DNA from: Candidatus Oscillochloris fontis
GTDB lineage: Bacteria > Chloroflexota > Chloroflexia > Chloroflexales > Chloroflexaceae
DNA: 64,000 bases
Direction of reading: 5' to 3'
Assembly: GCF_004138135.1 (NCBI RefSeq)
Contig: NZ_RYFD01000012.1
Location: forward strand, 22,838 to 86,837
The stretch's first letter is position 1. The number at the start of each line of letters is the position of its first letter. Positions 9,022 through 17,181 of this stretch are shown piece after piece. Position numbers and translations under genes: made by a program. The notes below the pieces were generated by a model. It worked only from the letters and a program-made list of their open reading frames with translations, did not search any database and was not told where the DNA came from.

Positions 9022-9060
9022 GTTGTCGTCTTTATTGATTCTCGAACCTTCCGAGTTGGG

Positions 9061-10944
9061 GTGACTCGGACTACGCAGGTATGGTGTATCGTGGGCCAGA
9101 TCAAGCGTTTTCTCGTTGGCAAGCCGATTGCAACCGAACATCAACACCACGAGCGACTAAGTCGCATCACAGCCCTGGCTGTCTTCTCGTCGGACGCGCT
9201 CTCATCGGTGGCCTACGCAACCGAGGCCATTCTGACGATCCTCATCCTTGGCGGTGCTGCCGCACTTGGTCTCGCTCTTCCAGTTGCGGGTGGCATTGCG
9301 GTGCTCCTTGTGGTGGTGGCTTTCTCCTACCGCCAAACCATCCGTGCCTACCCCAAAGGCGGTGGGGGCTATATTGTGGCCCACGAGAACCTGGGAAAGC
9401 TACCCGGCCTGATTGCCGCCGGAGCATTGCTGATTGACTATGTTCTCACCGTGGCAGTAAGTATTTCGGCGGGTGTCGCGGCCATCACCTCGTTAGCGAT
9501 TACGTGGGGCGCACCATGGTTCAAGGACTACGCAGTGGAAATTGCGTTGTTCTGTATTATTCTCGTCACCCTTGCCAATCTGCGTGGTGTTAAAGAGAGC
9601 GGCGTGATCTTCGCCGTTCCGACGTATGTCTTCATTGCCAGTATTCTCGTGCTGGTGGTGTATGGTATTAGTATCGATCTGCTCTTCGGAGCCAAACCGG
9701 TTGAGCAACACCTCGCGCATGAATTCATTCATGGCGAAACCATCGGTCTCTGGCTGATCTTGCGCGCATTCGCCGCCGGATGTACCGCGCTTACGGGAAT
9801 CGAGGCGATCAGCGATGGTGTACCGGCCTTCAAAAGCCCCGAATCTAAAAATGCCGCCTCAACCCTCACCTGGATGGTCACGATTCTGGTGACGATGTTC
9901 TTGGGCATCACCTGGCTCGCCAACGCCCACGGAGCCATCCCTAACGAACTCACCCACGAGACCGTCATCTCGCAGATTGCCCGCACCATCTTTGGCAACG
10001 GCCCGATCTATTTTGTCATCCAGGTCGCCACCGCCATCATCCTGGTCTTAGCGGCCAATACCGCCTACGCCGACTTCCCCCGGCTGGCTTCGTTCCTCTC
10101 ACGGGATCGTTTTCTCCCGCGCCAGTTCTCGTCGCGTGGCGACCGCCTCGTCTTCTCGAATGGCATCCTGGCGCTCGGCTTCTTCTCGGCAATGCTGGTG
10201 GTCATCTTCCAAGCCAACGAAATCGCGATGCTCCCGCTCTACGCGATTGGTGTCTTCATCTCCTTCACCCTCTCACAATCTGGCATGGTGCGACGGCACT
10301 TCCGTATCAAGGAAGAGGGATGGAAACGAGGGGCGATCATCAACAGCATTGGCGCAAGTCTGACCGCAATTGTGTTGGTTGTCCTCACAATCACCAAATT
10401 TACCCATGGGGCATGGGCCGTGATGGTTCTCATCCCCATCTTGGTGATCATCTTCAACAGCATCCACCGCCACTACCACAGCGTGGCACGCCAACTTTCG
10501 CTCGAAGGGGCCGACCTACCCATCGCGCTACGCCGCCACACGGCAGTCGTGCTGGTGAGCGGTATTCACCGTGGGGTGCTCCCTGCACTTCAGTACGGGC
10601 GCTCGCTGGCCCCAGATAACGTCTCGGCGGTCTATGTCAACCTTGATCCCGATCATACCGCCAAGCTCCAGCAGCGCTGGAGCGACTGGGGGTGTGACGT
10701 ACCACTCGTAGTGCTCGAATCACCCTACCGCTCACTCATCACCCCACTCTTCAACTACATCCGAGAGCTTGATGCGCGCTACGATGATGACGTACTCACC
10801 GTGGTATTACCAGAGTTTGTGCCTGCCCACTGGTGGGAACATCTCCTCCACAATCAGACTGGCTTCCTGATCAAGGCCACGTTGATGCTCAACAAGAACG
10901 TGGTTGTCACCAGCATCCCCTACCACCTAAAGCGCGATGTGTAG
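9061..10944 (+). CDS. kimA: KimA-like potassium importer (APC superfamily)
   Basis: 627 residues from GTG 9061; GTG 9091 would match the usual KimA N-terminus better (xxIKRFLVGKP). Twelve hydrophobic segments cover about residues 45-470, followed by a cytosolic domain of about 150 residues. Recalled similarity to Bacillus subtilis KimA is close throughout: LSSDALSSVAYATE, SYRQTIRAYPKGGGGYIV, CTALTGIEAISDGVPAFK, VLAANTAYADFPRLASFLSRDR, RGDRLVFSNGI, and the tail HNQTGFLIKATLMLNKNVVVTSIPYHLK. KimA is a high-affinity potassium/proton symporter inhibited by c-di-AMP. The leader with its terminator suggests control by attenuation. A bidirectional terminator follows. Confidence 0.88.
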   Translation: MTRTTQVWCIVGQIKRFLVGKPIATEHQHHERLSRITALAVFSSDALSSVAYATEAILTILILGGAAALGLALPVAGGIAVLLVVVAFSYRQTIRAYPKGGGGYIVAHENLGKLPGLIAAGALLIDYVLTVAVSISAGVAAITSLAITWGAPWFKDYAVEIALFCIILVTLANLRGVKESGVIFAVPTYVFIASILVLVVYGISIDLLFGAKPVEQHLAHEFIHGETIGLWLILRAFAAGCTALTGIEAISDGVPAFKSPESKNAASTLTWMVTILVTMFLGITWLANAHGAIPNELTHETVISQIARTIFGNGPIYFVIQVATAIILVLAANTAYADFPRLASFLSRDRFLPRQFSSRGDRLVFSNGILALGFFSAMLVVIFQANEIAMLPLYAIGVFISFTLSQSGMVRRHFRIKEEGWKRGAIINSIGASLTAIVLVVLTITKFTHGAWAVMVLIPILVIIFNSIHRHYHSVARQLSLEGADLPIALRRHTAVVLVSGIHRGVLPALQYGRSLAPDNVSAVYVNLDPDHTAKLQQRWSDWGCDVPLVVLESPYRSLITPLFNYIRELDARYDDDVLTVVLPEFVPAHWWEHLLHNQTGFLIKATLMLNKNVVVTSIPYHLKRDV

Positions 10945-10950
10945 CTATAC

Positions 10951-10993
10951 GAAGAATCAAAAATGGCCGCACAGCGGCCATTTTTGATTCTTC
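10951..10993. terminator. Bidirectional intrinsic terminator
   Basis: Perfect 20-bp stem (10951-10970 and 10974-10993) with loop ACA. The arms contain runs of five A and five T next to a GC-rich top (TGGCCGC/GCGGCCA), so it can end the KimA-like transcript and the opposing GTPase operon. Confidence 0.8.
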
Positions 10994-11010
10994 TTGGGCG
11001 ATCCACACAC

Positions 11011-11580
11011 CTAGTCCTCAACGGACTCCGCCCCACCCTCACCCGAATCTTCCTGATAACGCGAAGCAATATGGCGCAGCAACGAGAGCAGAACTGTCTT
11101 TACACTCAGACGCTCCGTGGCGACACACGGTAACACCGGGATCTCCAGCGGGATACCCAAACGGCGACGCACATAACTCACCGGCAGCGCCGATGGGTCA
11201 TCCTGCTTATTCGCCGCCACGACAAAGGGCGCGTCGGTGATCTCGATAAAGCGCGCCATCAGCCGCTGAGTCTCAGCAAAGTGGCCCGGACGACAACTAT
11301 CTACCAAGACCACATACCCCAACGCGCCAAGCGCCAGATGCTCCCACATAAAGTCAAAGCGCTCCTGACCTGGTGTACCGAAGAGGTAGAGATTGAGCTT
11401 ATCGTTAATTGCAATCGTCCCAAAGTCGAGTGCAACGGTGGTTTCACGCTTGAGTTCACGTTCCTCGTCGAGAGTAACGGCGTAATCAGTCGAGACCGTC
11501 TCGATATCGCTGATAGTACGGATAAACTGAGTCTTGCCAGCCGAATAACTCCCAGTAATCACGATCTTGAGCGGCTGCAT
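11011..11580 (-). CDS. MglA-like small Ras-type GTPase
   Basis: 189 residues. G1 P-loop GSYSAGKTQ, switch I region ELKRETTVALDFG, G3 LFGTPGQERF, G4 ANKQDD. The single-domain layout matches the bacterial GTPase family that pairs with roadblock proteins. It is the last gene of the minus-strand cluster roadblock, protoglobin, DUF4388-like, GTPase, starting 19 bases after the DUF4388 stop. MglA/MglB-type pairs set cell polarity and motility, so a role in gliding or signal relay is plausible but not shown. Confidence 0.92.
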   Translation of the reverse strand: MQPLKIVITGSYSAGKTQFIRTISDIETVSTDYAVTLDEERELKRETTVALDFGTIAINDKLNLYLFGTPGQERFDFMWEHLALGALGYVVLVDSCRPGHFAETQRLMARFIEITDAPFVVAANKQDDPSALPVSYVRRRLGIPLEIPVLPCVATERLSVKTVLLSLLRHIASRYQEDSGEGGAESVED

Positions 11581-11599
11581 AGTCGAGGGATCCTTTCAG

Positions 11600-12322
11600 T
11601 TACAACCCGCGGACGCGCCGCATAATCGCATCGAGCAGAACTCGGCCAGCCGCATGCCCCCCCTGTTCAGCCGAGAGGCCGCTGCCCAACATTGCCCTGC
11701 CATGGTGCAAGAGTGTCTCTTCGTGGACATGAACCTTAGACGTTTGAAGTTTAGGCGGCACAATCTCCACCAAACCCACCGCGAGCAATTCAGCAACGGT
11801 ACGAATGGCTTGGGTCGGATCAATTCCGGTTGCCTCGCAAATCGTACGCAGATCTGGCGCACTTGAGACCTGGCTGAGGATGCGCCACTGATTGACATCA
11901 AGGCTCACCCCGCTCTCGGCGCTACTTGGTAAGGGTGAGAGTTGCAATTGCGTATCGAGTGTGATGGTATGGTACGAAATAACCTGCGTCGGGTCATCGC
12001 GACGACGCAAGCTCTCCATGACCAACCACTCACTATCATGTTTCATGCGTAAGGGTCGATCCAACACCGACTGCGTAGGGCGGAAGGTAAAGCGTGCATC
12101 ATCCCAAAGGAGCATAAGGATCACAGCCTCATCATGTGAGGCTAAGATCGAGCGATCTTCACTCGCCATGATCGCCGCATCAATCAGTTGTCCAGCAGCA
12201 ACATAGATGATTCCACGCTGTTCGTCACTTGTCAACAACAATATTCCAGTCTTCGGACCCATACGAAAGACCTGGAAGAGGTCACTCAAGGACATATCTC
12301 GGAGCGTACCATCAAGAGCCAT
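11600..12322 (-). CDS. DUF4388 (PATAN-like) protein with C-terminal winged-helix-like part
   Basis: 240 residues. The N-terminus has the DUF4388 pattern: ALDGTLRDMSLSDLFQVF, TGILLLTSDEQRGIIYVAAG, QLIDAAIMASEDRSI, LLWDDARFTFRP. Residues about 140-190 (DVNQWRILSQVS...TIRTVAELLAVGLVEI pattern) look like a small winged-helix module as often follows DUF4388. Members usually occur with roadblock proteins, GTPases and response regulators in motility and pilus control. It starts 119 bases after the protoglobin stop and is followed by the GTPase. Confidence 0.85.
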   Translation of the reverse strand: MALDGTLRDMSLSDLFQVFRMGPKTGILLLTSDEQRGIIYVAAGQLIDAAIMASEDRSILASHDEAVILMLLWDDARFTFRPTQSVLDRPLRMKHDSEWLVMESLRRRDDPTQVISYHTITLDTQLQLSPLPSSAESGVSLDVNQWRILSQVSSAPDLRTICEATGIDPTQAIRTVAELLAVGLVEIVPPKLQTSKVHVHEETLLHHGRAMLGSGLSAEQGGHAAGRVLLDAIMRRVRGL

Positions 12323-12441
12323 AGCTCCTCCATACGCAAAAGCGAAAGGAGGCCAAGGAGGCCACCTTCCTCAGAATAGGGTATGTTGTAGGAAGGTAGC
12401 CCCAAAATATAGGGTGCAAGTGACCCGCACCAGACTGCTGT

Positions 12442-12987
12442 TTAGGTGCCAGCCAACAAGCGGCGAGCAAGACGCTCACCACCCACCAATTCAGCAAGAT
12501 GCTTGAGTTGATTATCTTCGTAAGCTTGGTTAAAGATCGCCACATCAAGCGCAAGAACCTTACGGAACGCCTGGGCAGCCAGAGTCGGATTGGCATGCTT
12601 GGCCGCAACCTGTTCCCCAAAGGGCATCACCACATCGAGCATCGCAAGTGGGTAGCGCACCGGCAGGCCGATTTTGACATGCACATGGCCAATCGTCAAG
12701 CGACGCTGCGCATAGGCTGTATCATACTTCCCACTAAAGAGTTCTGCAAACCAGGTCTGAACCATGCCATGCAGACGATCAACGCTGACATTTTGCAGGT
12801 ACTCTGCGGTGGCCGCATGCGCAAAAAGCCGCTCATAGAAGGTCTTCGTCATCTCCGGGGCAGAGGCTTGTGCCTCTGGGAGCATGTCCTTCATCGCGGC
12901 AATCTCTTCGGCTGAGAGATTCATCAAGGCCACCAACTCGGTGAGTGTGGCCTCGTCTTTGATCTGCCAGCTACTACGATCATCCAT
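12442..12987 (-). CDS. Protoglobin / globin-coupled-sensor-type heme protein
   Basis: 181 residues, about the length of one protoglobin domain, with no transducer domain attached. Typical stretches are LVALMNLSAEEIAAMKDMLP, APEMTKTFYERLFAH, MVQTWFAELFSGKYDTAYAQ and the heme-ligand helix RRLTIGHVHVKIGLPVRYPL, whose histidine before VKIGL is the likely proximal ligand. Such domains bind O2, NO or CO. It sits between a roadblock gene upstream and a DUF4388 gene downstream on the same strand. A stand-alone heme sensor inside a small-GTPase module is unusual. Confidence 0.87.
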   Translation of the reverse strand: MDDRSSWQIKDEATLTELVALMNLSAEEIAAMKDMLPEAQASAPEMTKTFYERLFAHAATAEYLQNVSVDRLHGMVQTWFAELFSGKYDTAYAQRRLTIGHVHVKIGLPVRYPLAMLDVVMPFGEQVAAKHANPTLAAQAFRKVLALDVAIFNQAYEDNQLKHLAELVGGERLARRLLAGT

Positions 12988-13009
12988 ACACAGGTCTCCT
13001 TTATGCCAA

Positions 13010-13047
13010 CAGCTTCCCGGAAGTTTGGTGGAACTCCCGGGAAGCTG
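13010..13047 (-). other. Hairpin between roadblock and protoglobin genes
   Basis: 11-bp inverted repeat CAGCTTCCCGG / CCGGGAAGCTG (13010-13020 and 13037-13047) with a 16-base loop. There is no T-run on the minus strand, so it may protect the 3' end of the roadblock mRNA or reduce read-through. Confidence 0.45.
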
Positions 13048-13058
13048 AGCTATGCTTT

Positions 13059-13430
13059 TTAGAGGATGGTGCCAATCGTCTTGGCAGCTTCGCGGGCTTC
13101 GATGCGTACCAGACCCAGATTAGCTCCCTGACGCAGGTTAACTGCCAACAGGCTCTGATCACCAGCCGGAAGTACCATGAAGAGCCCGTTATCAGCCTTG
13201 ATGATTGTCTCTTCGGTGACGCCGATCTTCAACTCGCCCGATACACGACGGGTGACACCCATCATCGTTGCGGCGACAGCGCCGACACGATCTGCATTCA
13301 CGTCCGCCGATAGTTTGGAGACGAGGACGATTCCGTCCATGCTGACCGCAGCTACGCCAGAGACATCGCTACCGGCATTGTTCATCAGACGCTCAAGGGC
13401 GCTGGCAATCTGTTCCTGTCGAGAAGCCAT
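13059..13430 (-). CDS. Roadblock/LC7 domain protein (second copy)
   Basis: 123 residues from ATG 13430; an upstream in-frame TTG lies inside the ribosome binding site GAAAGGA and is rejected. Single roadblock domain: GVAAVSMDGIVLVSKLSADV, DRVGAVAATMMGVTRRVSGEL, NGLFMVLPAGDQSLLAVNLR. It heads the cluster that ends with the small GTPase at 11011-11580 and is the obvious candidate for that GTPase's partner. It is divergent from the histidine kinase gene at 13639, with a 208-bp gap that should hold both promoters. Confidence 0.92.
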   Translation of the reverse strand: MASRQEQIASALERLMNNAGSDVSGVAAVSMDGIVLVSKLSADVNADRVGAVAATMMGVTRRVSGELKIGVTEETIIKADNGLFMVLPAGDQSLLAVNLRQGANLGLVRIEAREAAKTIGTIL

Positions 13431-13638
13431 GGTGGTTCCTTTCAAGTAGTGTGTGTGACTTTTTCTGCGTCACTTGTGTCTTCTGCGTAACCTTGTGGGT
13501 ATTGATTGAGTTCCCTATGTCGCTAGTATAGCGAACGGAGCGAACCAATGTGATAACAAAAGCACAACCAACACATAACTATTGCATTGCCATGGTATCC
13601 TATCGTTGTACATATGTCAGGTAGTGAAGGCCGTAGCA

Positions 13639-14823
13639 ATGCTTCCCGACCCGCAGAATGAAATGGCGCTGCAACGCTCCCGTGATCTATTACGGATTGT
13701 GTTTGATCACCTCCCCGAAGGTTTGATCCTCGTTGATGGCCAGGGGGTACTCTTAGCAGCCAACAATGCGTTCTGTTATGGCATTCTTGGCCAATCCCCG
13801 CGTTATGTGGTTGGGAAGCATTATGCCCAGATCTGGAGCGAACTGGCCCCGCTCTCGGATCTCAGTCTGACCCCACAAGGTCCCTCCGAACATGGGGTGG
13901 CTATCATTCCTCCCCTGGATGGCAACTTTCCGCTGATTCATGCCAACTGGCGCATTCTCTCCTCGGATATGGTCGGCCAACATCGTTGGTACACGGTGGA
14001 TCGCATCCCAATCAGCGAAAGCCCCGATCTCCCCGAACAGTGTCTGGAGCGCTGGCGCGATATTACCCACCAAGAGGAACTTCAGCGTCGGCTGCTCGTC
14101 CATGAACAACTCACCAGTCTGGGGCGCTTGGCAGCGAGTGTGGCCCACGAGGTGGGCAATCCGCTTCAGAGTGCTATGGGTTGCCTCGAACTCTGCCGCG
14201 CTGATCCGGGGCTGAGTGAGGGTAGCCGCGAGTACCTCGATCTGGCGCTGGGTGAGTTGGAACGGATGAGTCGCACAATGGCCAGCCTGCGCAACCTCTA
14301 TCGCCCACCCGAAATCACATGGGAAGCAGTTGATCTGAATCATCTGTTACGCCAAGTGGCCCAGTTTACCCAGCGTCAACTCGAACGGGCCAAGGTGAAG
14401 TTGTACCTCCACCTTGCGGAACGCTTGCCCATGATCACCGGCCAACCCGATGCGCTGCGTCAGGTGTTCCTGAATCTCGTCCTGAATGCCCAACAAGCCA
14501 TGACTGAAGGCGGAAGTATCCAGATTACCACCCACGCCAAACCAACCGACCGCCTATGTGTCATTGTGGTGCAAGATACCGGCGTTGGTATGAGTAGCGA
14601 ACAACTTGGCCGTCTCTTCGAGCCTTTTCAATCCAAGAAGGCCCAAGGTGTCGGCTTGGGGCTCTACCTGAGCCGCCAGATTATTGAGCAACATACAGGG
14701 CATATTGATGTGAAGAGCCGATCTGGCCAGGGTACCAGTATCACTATCCAGTTTCCGTGGAGTGATGCCGGCCCGTGGCAACGCCCCGAAGATGATGATG
14801 AGATTGAGTTGGAGGAGGATTGA
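13639..14823 (+). CDS. PAS-domain sensor histidine kinase
   Basis: 394 residues from ATG 13639. PAS domain at about 15-145 (LRIVFDHLPEGLILVDGQGV), HisKA with phospho-acceptor His170 in SVAHEVGNPLQS, and HATPase with N-box NLVLNAQQAMTEG, G1 DTGVGMSS and G2 GVGLGLYLS. No membrane segment is present, so it is a cytoplasmic sensor. The last bases overlap the response regulator (TGATG), so the two form a pair. The acidic tail EDDDEIELEED is notable. The PAS ligand is unknown. Confidence 0.93.
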   Translation: MLPDPQNEMALQRSRDLLRIVFDHLPEGLILVDGQGVLLAANNAFCYGILGQSPRYVVGKHYAQIWSELAPLSDLSLTPQGPSEHGVAIIPPLDGNFPLIHANWRILSSDMVGQHRWYTVDRIPISESPDLPEQCLERWRDITHQEELQRRLLVHEQLTSLGRLAASVAHEVGNPLQSAMGCLELCRADPGLSEGSREYLDLALGELERMSRTMASLRNLYRPPEITWEAVDLNHLLRQVAQFTQRQLERAKVKLYLHLAERLPMITGQPDALRQVFLNLVLNAQQAMTEGGSIQITTHAKPTDRLCVIVVQDTGVGMSSEQLGRLFEPFQSKKAQGVGLGLYLSRQIIEQHTGHIDVKSRSGQGTSITIQFPWSDAGPWQRPEDDDEIELEED

Positions 14824-15647
14824 TGGTGCAACGCTCTCTCAATACCGAAACCGCCAGTATCCTCGTGGTTGATGATGAGGCTGTGGTGCGTCGTATCCTC
14901 GGTGATGCCCTCGCACAAGCCGGTTATCGCGTCCAACGCGCCCGTAACAGTAGTGAAGCACTGGAACTCCTTGAGCATCCCGGTGCCGATCTGATGTTGC
15001 TCGACCTTCAATTGGGTGATGATGATGGGGTGGAGGTGATGCGTATCGCACGGAGTAAGTGGCCCCATCTGCCGATTGTTATCCTAACTGCCCACGGCTC
15101 AATGAGTAGCGCGATTGAGGCGGTGCGTCTTGAAGCCGCCGATTATCTGCTCAAGCCGATTGGGATTGAGGCGTTGCGTACCCGCGTCGCCGCAGTGATC
15201 GAACGCTACCGCAGCAACCAACAGCGCCACGAGCGGATTCGTTCGATGTACCAGCAACTTCAAGAGATCGTTAAGGATGAAGGAATGGAGATGGGGAGTG
15301 AGCCTATGCTCACAAACAACCACAACCATGGATCGAGCCTGCGGGTGGGCGATCTCAGTATTGATATCCAACAACACACGGTGCGTATGCGTGGCCAAAC
15401 GGTAGAGGTTACACCTACCGAGTTTGCGATCCTGCATACGCTGGCCCGTCAACCCGGTATGGTGATCCCATGTGTGCAGATCATCCAAGCCTTCCAAAAC
15501 GTGCAGATGGAAGAGGACGAGGCGCGTACCGTCATTCGTCCACATATCGTGCGCCTGCGCCGTAAACTCGAACCCAACCCGCAACGCCCGATCTACATCC
15601 AGTCCGTGCGTGGAGTTGGCTATCGCTGGAGTATCGAGCCTGAGTAG
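14823..15647 (+). CDS. OmpR/PhoB-type response regulator
   Basis: 274 residues from ATG 14823, overlapping the kinase stop by three bases and behind a GGAGGAGGA ribosome binding site. Receiver domain at about 12-125: VVDDE acidic pocket, phospho-acceptor Asp61 in LMLLDLQLG, Thr in VILTAHG, Lys in LLKPIG. A linker of about 45 residues follows, then a winged-helix DNA-binding domain (VEVTPTEFAILHTLARQPG ... VIRPHIVRLRRKLE ... IQSVRGVGYRW). It is the partner of the upstream PAS kinase; target genes are unknown. Confidence 0.95.
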   Translation: MVQRSLNTETASILVVDDEAVVRRILGDALAQAGYRVQRARNSSEALELLEHPGADLMLLDLQLGDDDGVEVMRIARSKWPHLPIVILTAHGSMSSAIEAVRLEAADYLLKPIGIEALRTRVAAVIERYRSNQQRHERIRSMYQQLQEIVKDEGMEMGSEPMLTNNHNHGSSLRVGDLSIDIQQHTVRMRGQTVEVTPTEFAILHTLARQPGMVIPCVQIIQAFQNVQMEEDEARTVIRPHIVRLRRKLEPNPQRPIYIQSVRGVGYRWSIEPE

Positions 15648-15659
15648 AGACGGCCCCAC

Positions 15660-15808
15660 AGGGCATGTGCAAAGTTCTTGGGGCTACGCCCCAAACCCCA
15701 TTTTTGGTATGTTTTGGCGGCTGCGCCGCCAAAACATACCAAAAAATATCTGCGGGGGCGGCTGCGCCGCCCCCGCACCCCCACCGGAGGTGACTTTGCA
15801 CATACCCT
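15660..15808. repeat. Family A element with terminal inverted repeats (most complete copy)
   Basis: 149 bp bounded by AGGGCATGTGCAAAGT (15660-15675) and its inverted partner ACTTTGCACATACCCT (15793-15808), 15 of 16 matching. Inside are three palindromes: 15678-15694 (GGGGC core), 15702-15744 (TTTTGGTATG arms around GGCGGC) and 15752-15776 (GCGGGGGCGGC arms). No coding capacity. Confidence 0.8.
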
Positions 15809-15827
15809 GGACGGCCCCAAACCCCGC

Positions 15828-15856
15828 TTGACAAAGCATCCTCGGTCGCGTACACT
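15828..15856 (+). promoter_or_regulatory. Promoter of ssb
   Basis: TTGACA (15828-15833), 17-bp spacer, TACACT (15851-15856). The leader to the ssb start is about 33 bases. It begins 19 bp beyond the end of the family A element. Confidence 0.7.
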
Positions 15857-15895
15857 GTTAAAGATCATTTGTGCTATCTTCAATCCAGGTGAGCC

Positions 15896-16243
15896 ATGGC
15901 ACGCGATCTGAACAAAGTGCAACTAACCGGACGCTTGGGGGCCAACCCTACGATCCGCCATACCGCGCAGGGCAGTGCAATCTCGACTTTTCGCATCGCC
16001 TCCAACCGCTCGTGGCGCTCTTCGTCTGGGGTGGCTCACCGCGAGACAGAGTGGTTTCATGTGGTGGCCTGGGATCAACTCGCCGATCTGTGCCAACAAT
16101 CGCTCGTCAAAGGCGACCACATCTATATCGAGGGTCGTCTGAAGATACGTCAGTTGGCCGAGAGCAATGGGCGGAACGGAACGATCGCCGAGGTGATCGC
16201 GAGTGAAATCATTCTGCTGAATACGCAGGATGTAGTGGGTTAG
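15896..16243 (+). CDS. ssb: Single-stranded DNA-binding protein (short form)
   Basis: 115 residues, one OB fold: LNKVQLTGRLGANPTIRHT, ISTFRIASNRSW, RETEWFHVVAWDQLADLCQQ, LVKGDHIYIEGRLK. It lacks the disordered tail and the acidic tip (DDDIPF type) through which SSB recruits partners; the protein stops at LLNTQDVVG. It may therefore be a second SSB, with the full-length one elsewhere. Its stop overlaps the stop of the convergent PfkB gene by 4 bp. Confidence 0.93.
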   Translation: MARDLNKVQLTGRLGANPTIRHTAQGSAISTFRIASNRSWRSSSGVAHRETEWFHVVAWDQLADLCQQSLVKGDHIYIEGRLKIRQLAESNGRNGTIAEVIASEIILLNTQDVVG

Positions 16244-17073
16244 CTTGTCATCCGTGCGACAGCCTGCTCCCAGGTCGGCAGCGCAGTAATCCCGCGCCCC
16301 TCAACGGCAGAGGCCGCCACCGCACTCGCAAATGCCGCTGCCGCCAGTGGATCGCCACACTGATGGAGGTGAATCAGCAGTGCCGCTGCAAAGACATCAC
16401 CCGCCCCGGTGGGGTCGCGCTCCTCTGCGGGGTAGGCTGCGATCTGGTGTGGGGCGCCCGCGATATAGAGCGTCGAACCACGCGAGCCACGGGTCAGCGC
16501 GACGAGGTGGCAATGCTGGGCATACGCCGCCACCAGCGCCTCATCGCCGCCCACATCCTCAATACTCAAGACCAACAGATCGACGTGGGCAAGCGCGGCG
16601 GGATCGGGATGCCAGGACACCCGCCGGATCGGGGCTGGCAGCGGCAGATCCCAACGACGCATCCAGCCCTGGGGCGTAACCGCCACGAGCGCATCGGAGA
16701 AGGCGGCGGCCAGATCGAGGCCGAACTCACCGGTGAGTGGGCCAAGGTGTACCAATGGAGCCGCACGCCAAGCCGGAGGCAGATCGGCGATCTGCAACGT
16801 AGCCCCCTGCGCATGCAGGAGTTGGAGCCGCCCATGGGACGTATAGCGGTTCTCGAAGGTTGAGGGCTGAGGCGTAGGCACTAACGCTACCGCAACCCCT
16901 TTGGGGAGGCTTGGCGGACTTGCTGGATCACCCGACGTAAAGATCGCCGCTGGAACCCCCAACCATGCCGCCGTAGCCGCCGCGTAGAGCGCTGTACCGC
17001 CCAGAACGCTACTCCCATCGGGCAAGAGGTCGTAGGTGAGATCGCCAATGACGAGGTAGGTAGGAGTTGTCAT
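16240..17073 (-). CDS. PfkB-family carbohydrate/nucleoside kinase
   Basis: 277 residues. PfkB signature 2 with catalytic Asp in DPTGAGDVFAAALL near the C-terminus, anion-hole GAGD, N-terminal glycine motif VLGGTALYAAATAAWLGV, and LTRGSRGSTLYI. Shorter than typical ribokinases, with a compact lid, as in several uncharacterised bacterial PfkB kinases. Phosphorylates a sugar or nucleoside hydroxyl with ATP; the substrate cannot be told from sequence or neighbours. Family A repeat copy 3 lies directly upstream. Confidence 0.88.
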   Translation of the reverse strand: MTTPTYLVIGDLTYDLLPDGSSVLGGTALYAAATAAWLGVPAAIFTSGDPASPPSLPKGVAVALVPTPQPSTFENRYTSHGRLQLLHAQGATLQIADLPPAWRAAPLVHLGPLTGEFGLDLAAAFSDALVAVTPQGWMRRWDLPLPAPIRRVSWHPDPAALAHVDLLVLSIEDVGGDEALVAAYAQHCHLVALTRGSRGSTLYIAGAPHQIAAYPAEERDPTGAGDVFAAALLIHLHQCGDPLAAAAFASAVAASAVEGRGITALPTWEQAVARMTS

Positions 17074-17090
17074 AGGGCAACACGCAATGT

Positions 17091-17172
17091 TTGGTGGTGT
17101 TGGGCGGCTGTGCCGCCCAACACCACCAAAAAAGATCTTCGGGGGCGGCTGTACCGCCCCCGAACCCCCACC
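17091..17172. repeat. Family A repeat, copy 3 (partial)
   Basis: Palindrome 17091-17129 (TTGGTGGTGTTGGGCGGC arms) followed by AGATCTTCGGGGGCGGC-type palindrome 17140-17162 and the conserved CCCCCACC end. The terminal repeats are missing. It lies just 3' of jag on the minus strand. Confidence 0.75.
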
Positions 17173-17181
17173 AAAATGAGA

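Noticed and set aside
8967..9041. Short leader peptide frame in the KimA leader
   Set aside because: An ATG-ATG frame of about 24 codons exists across the terminator, but there is no ribosome binding site and no run of regulatory codons.
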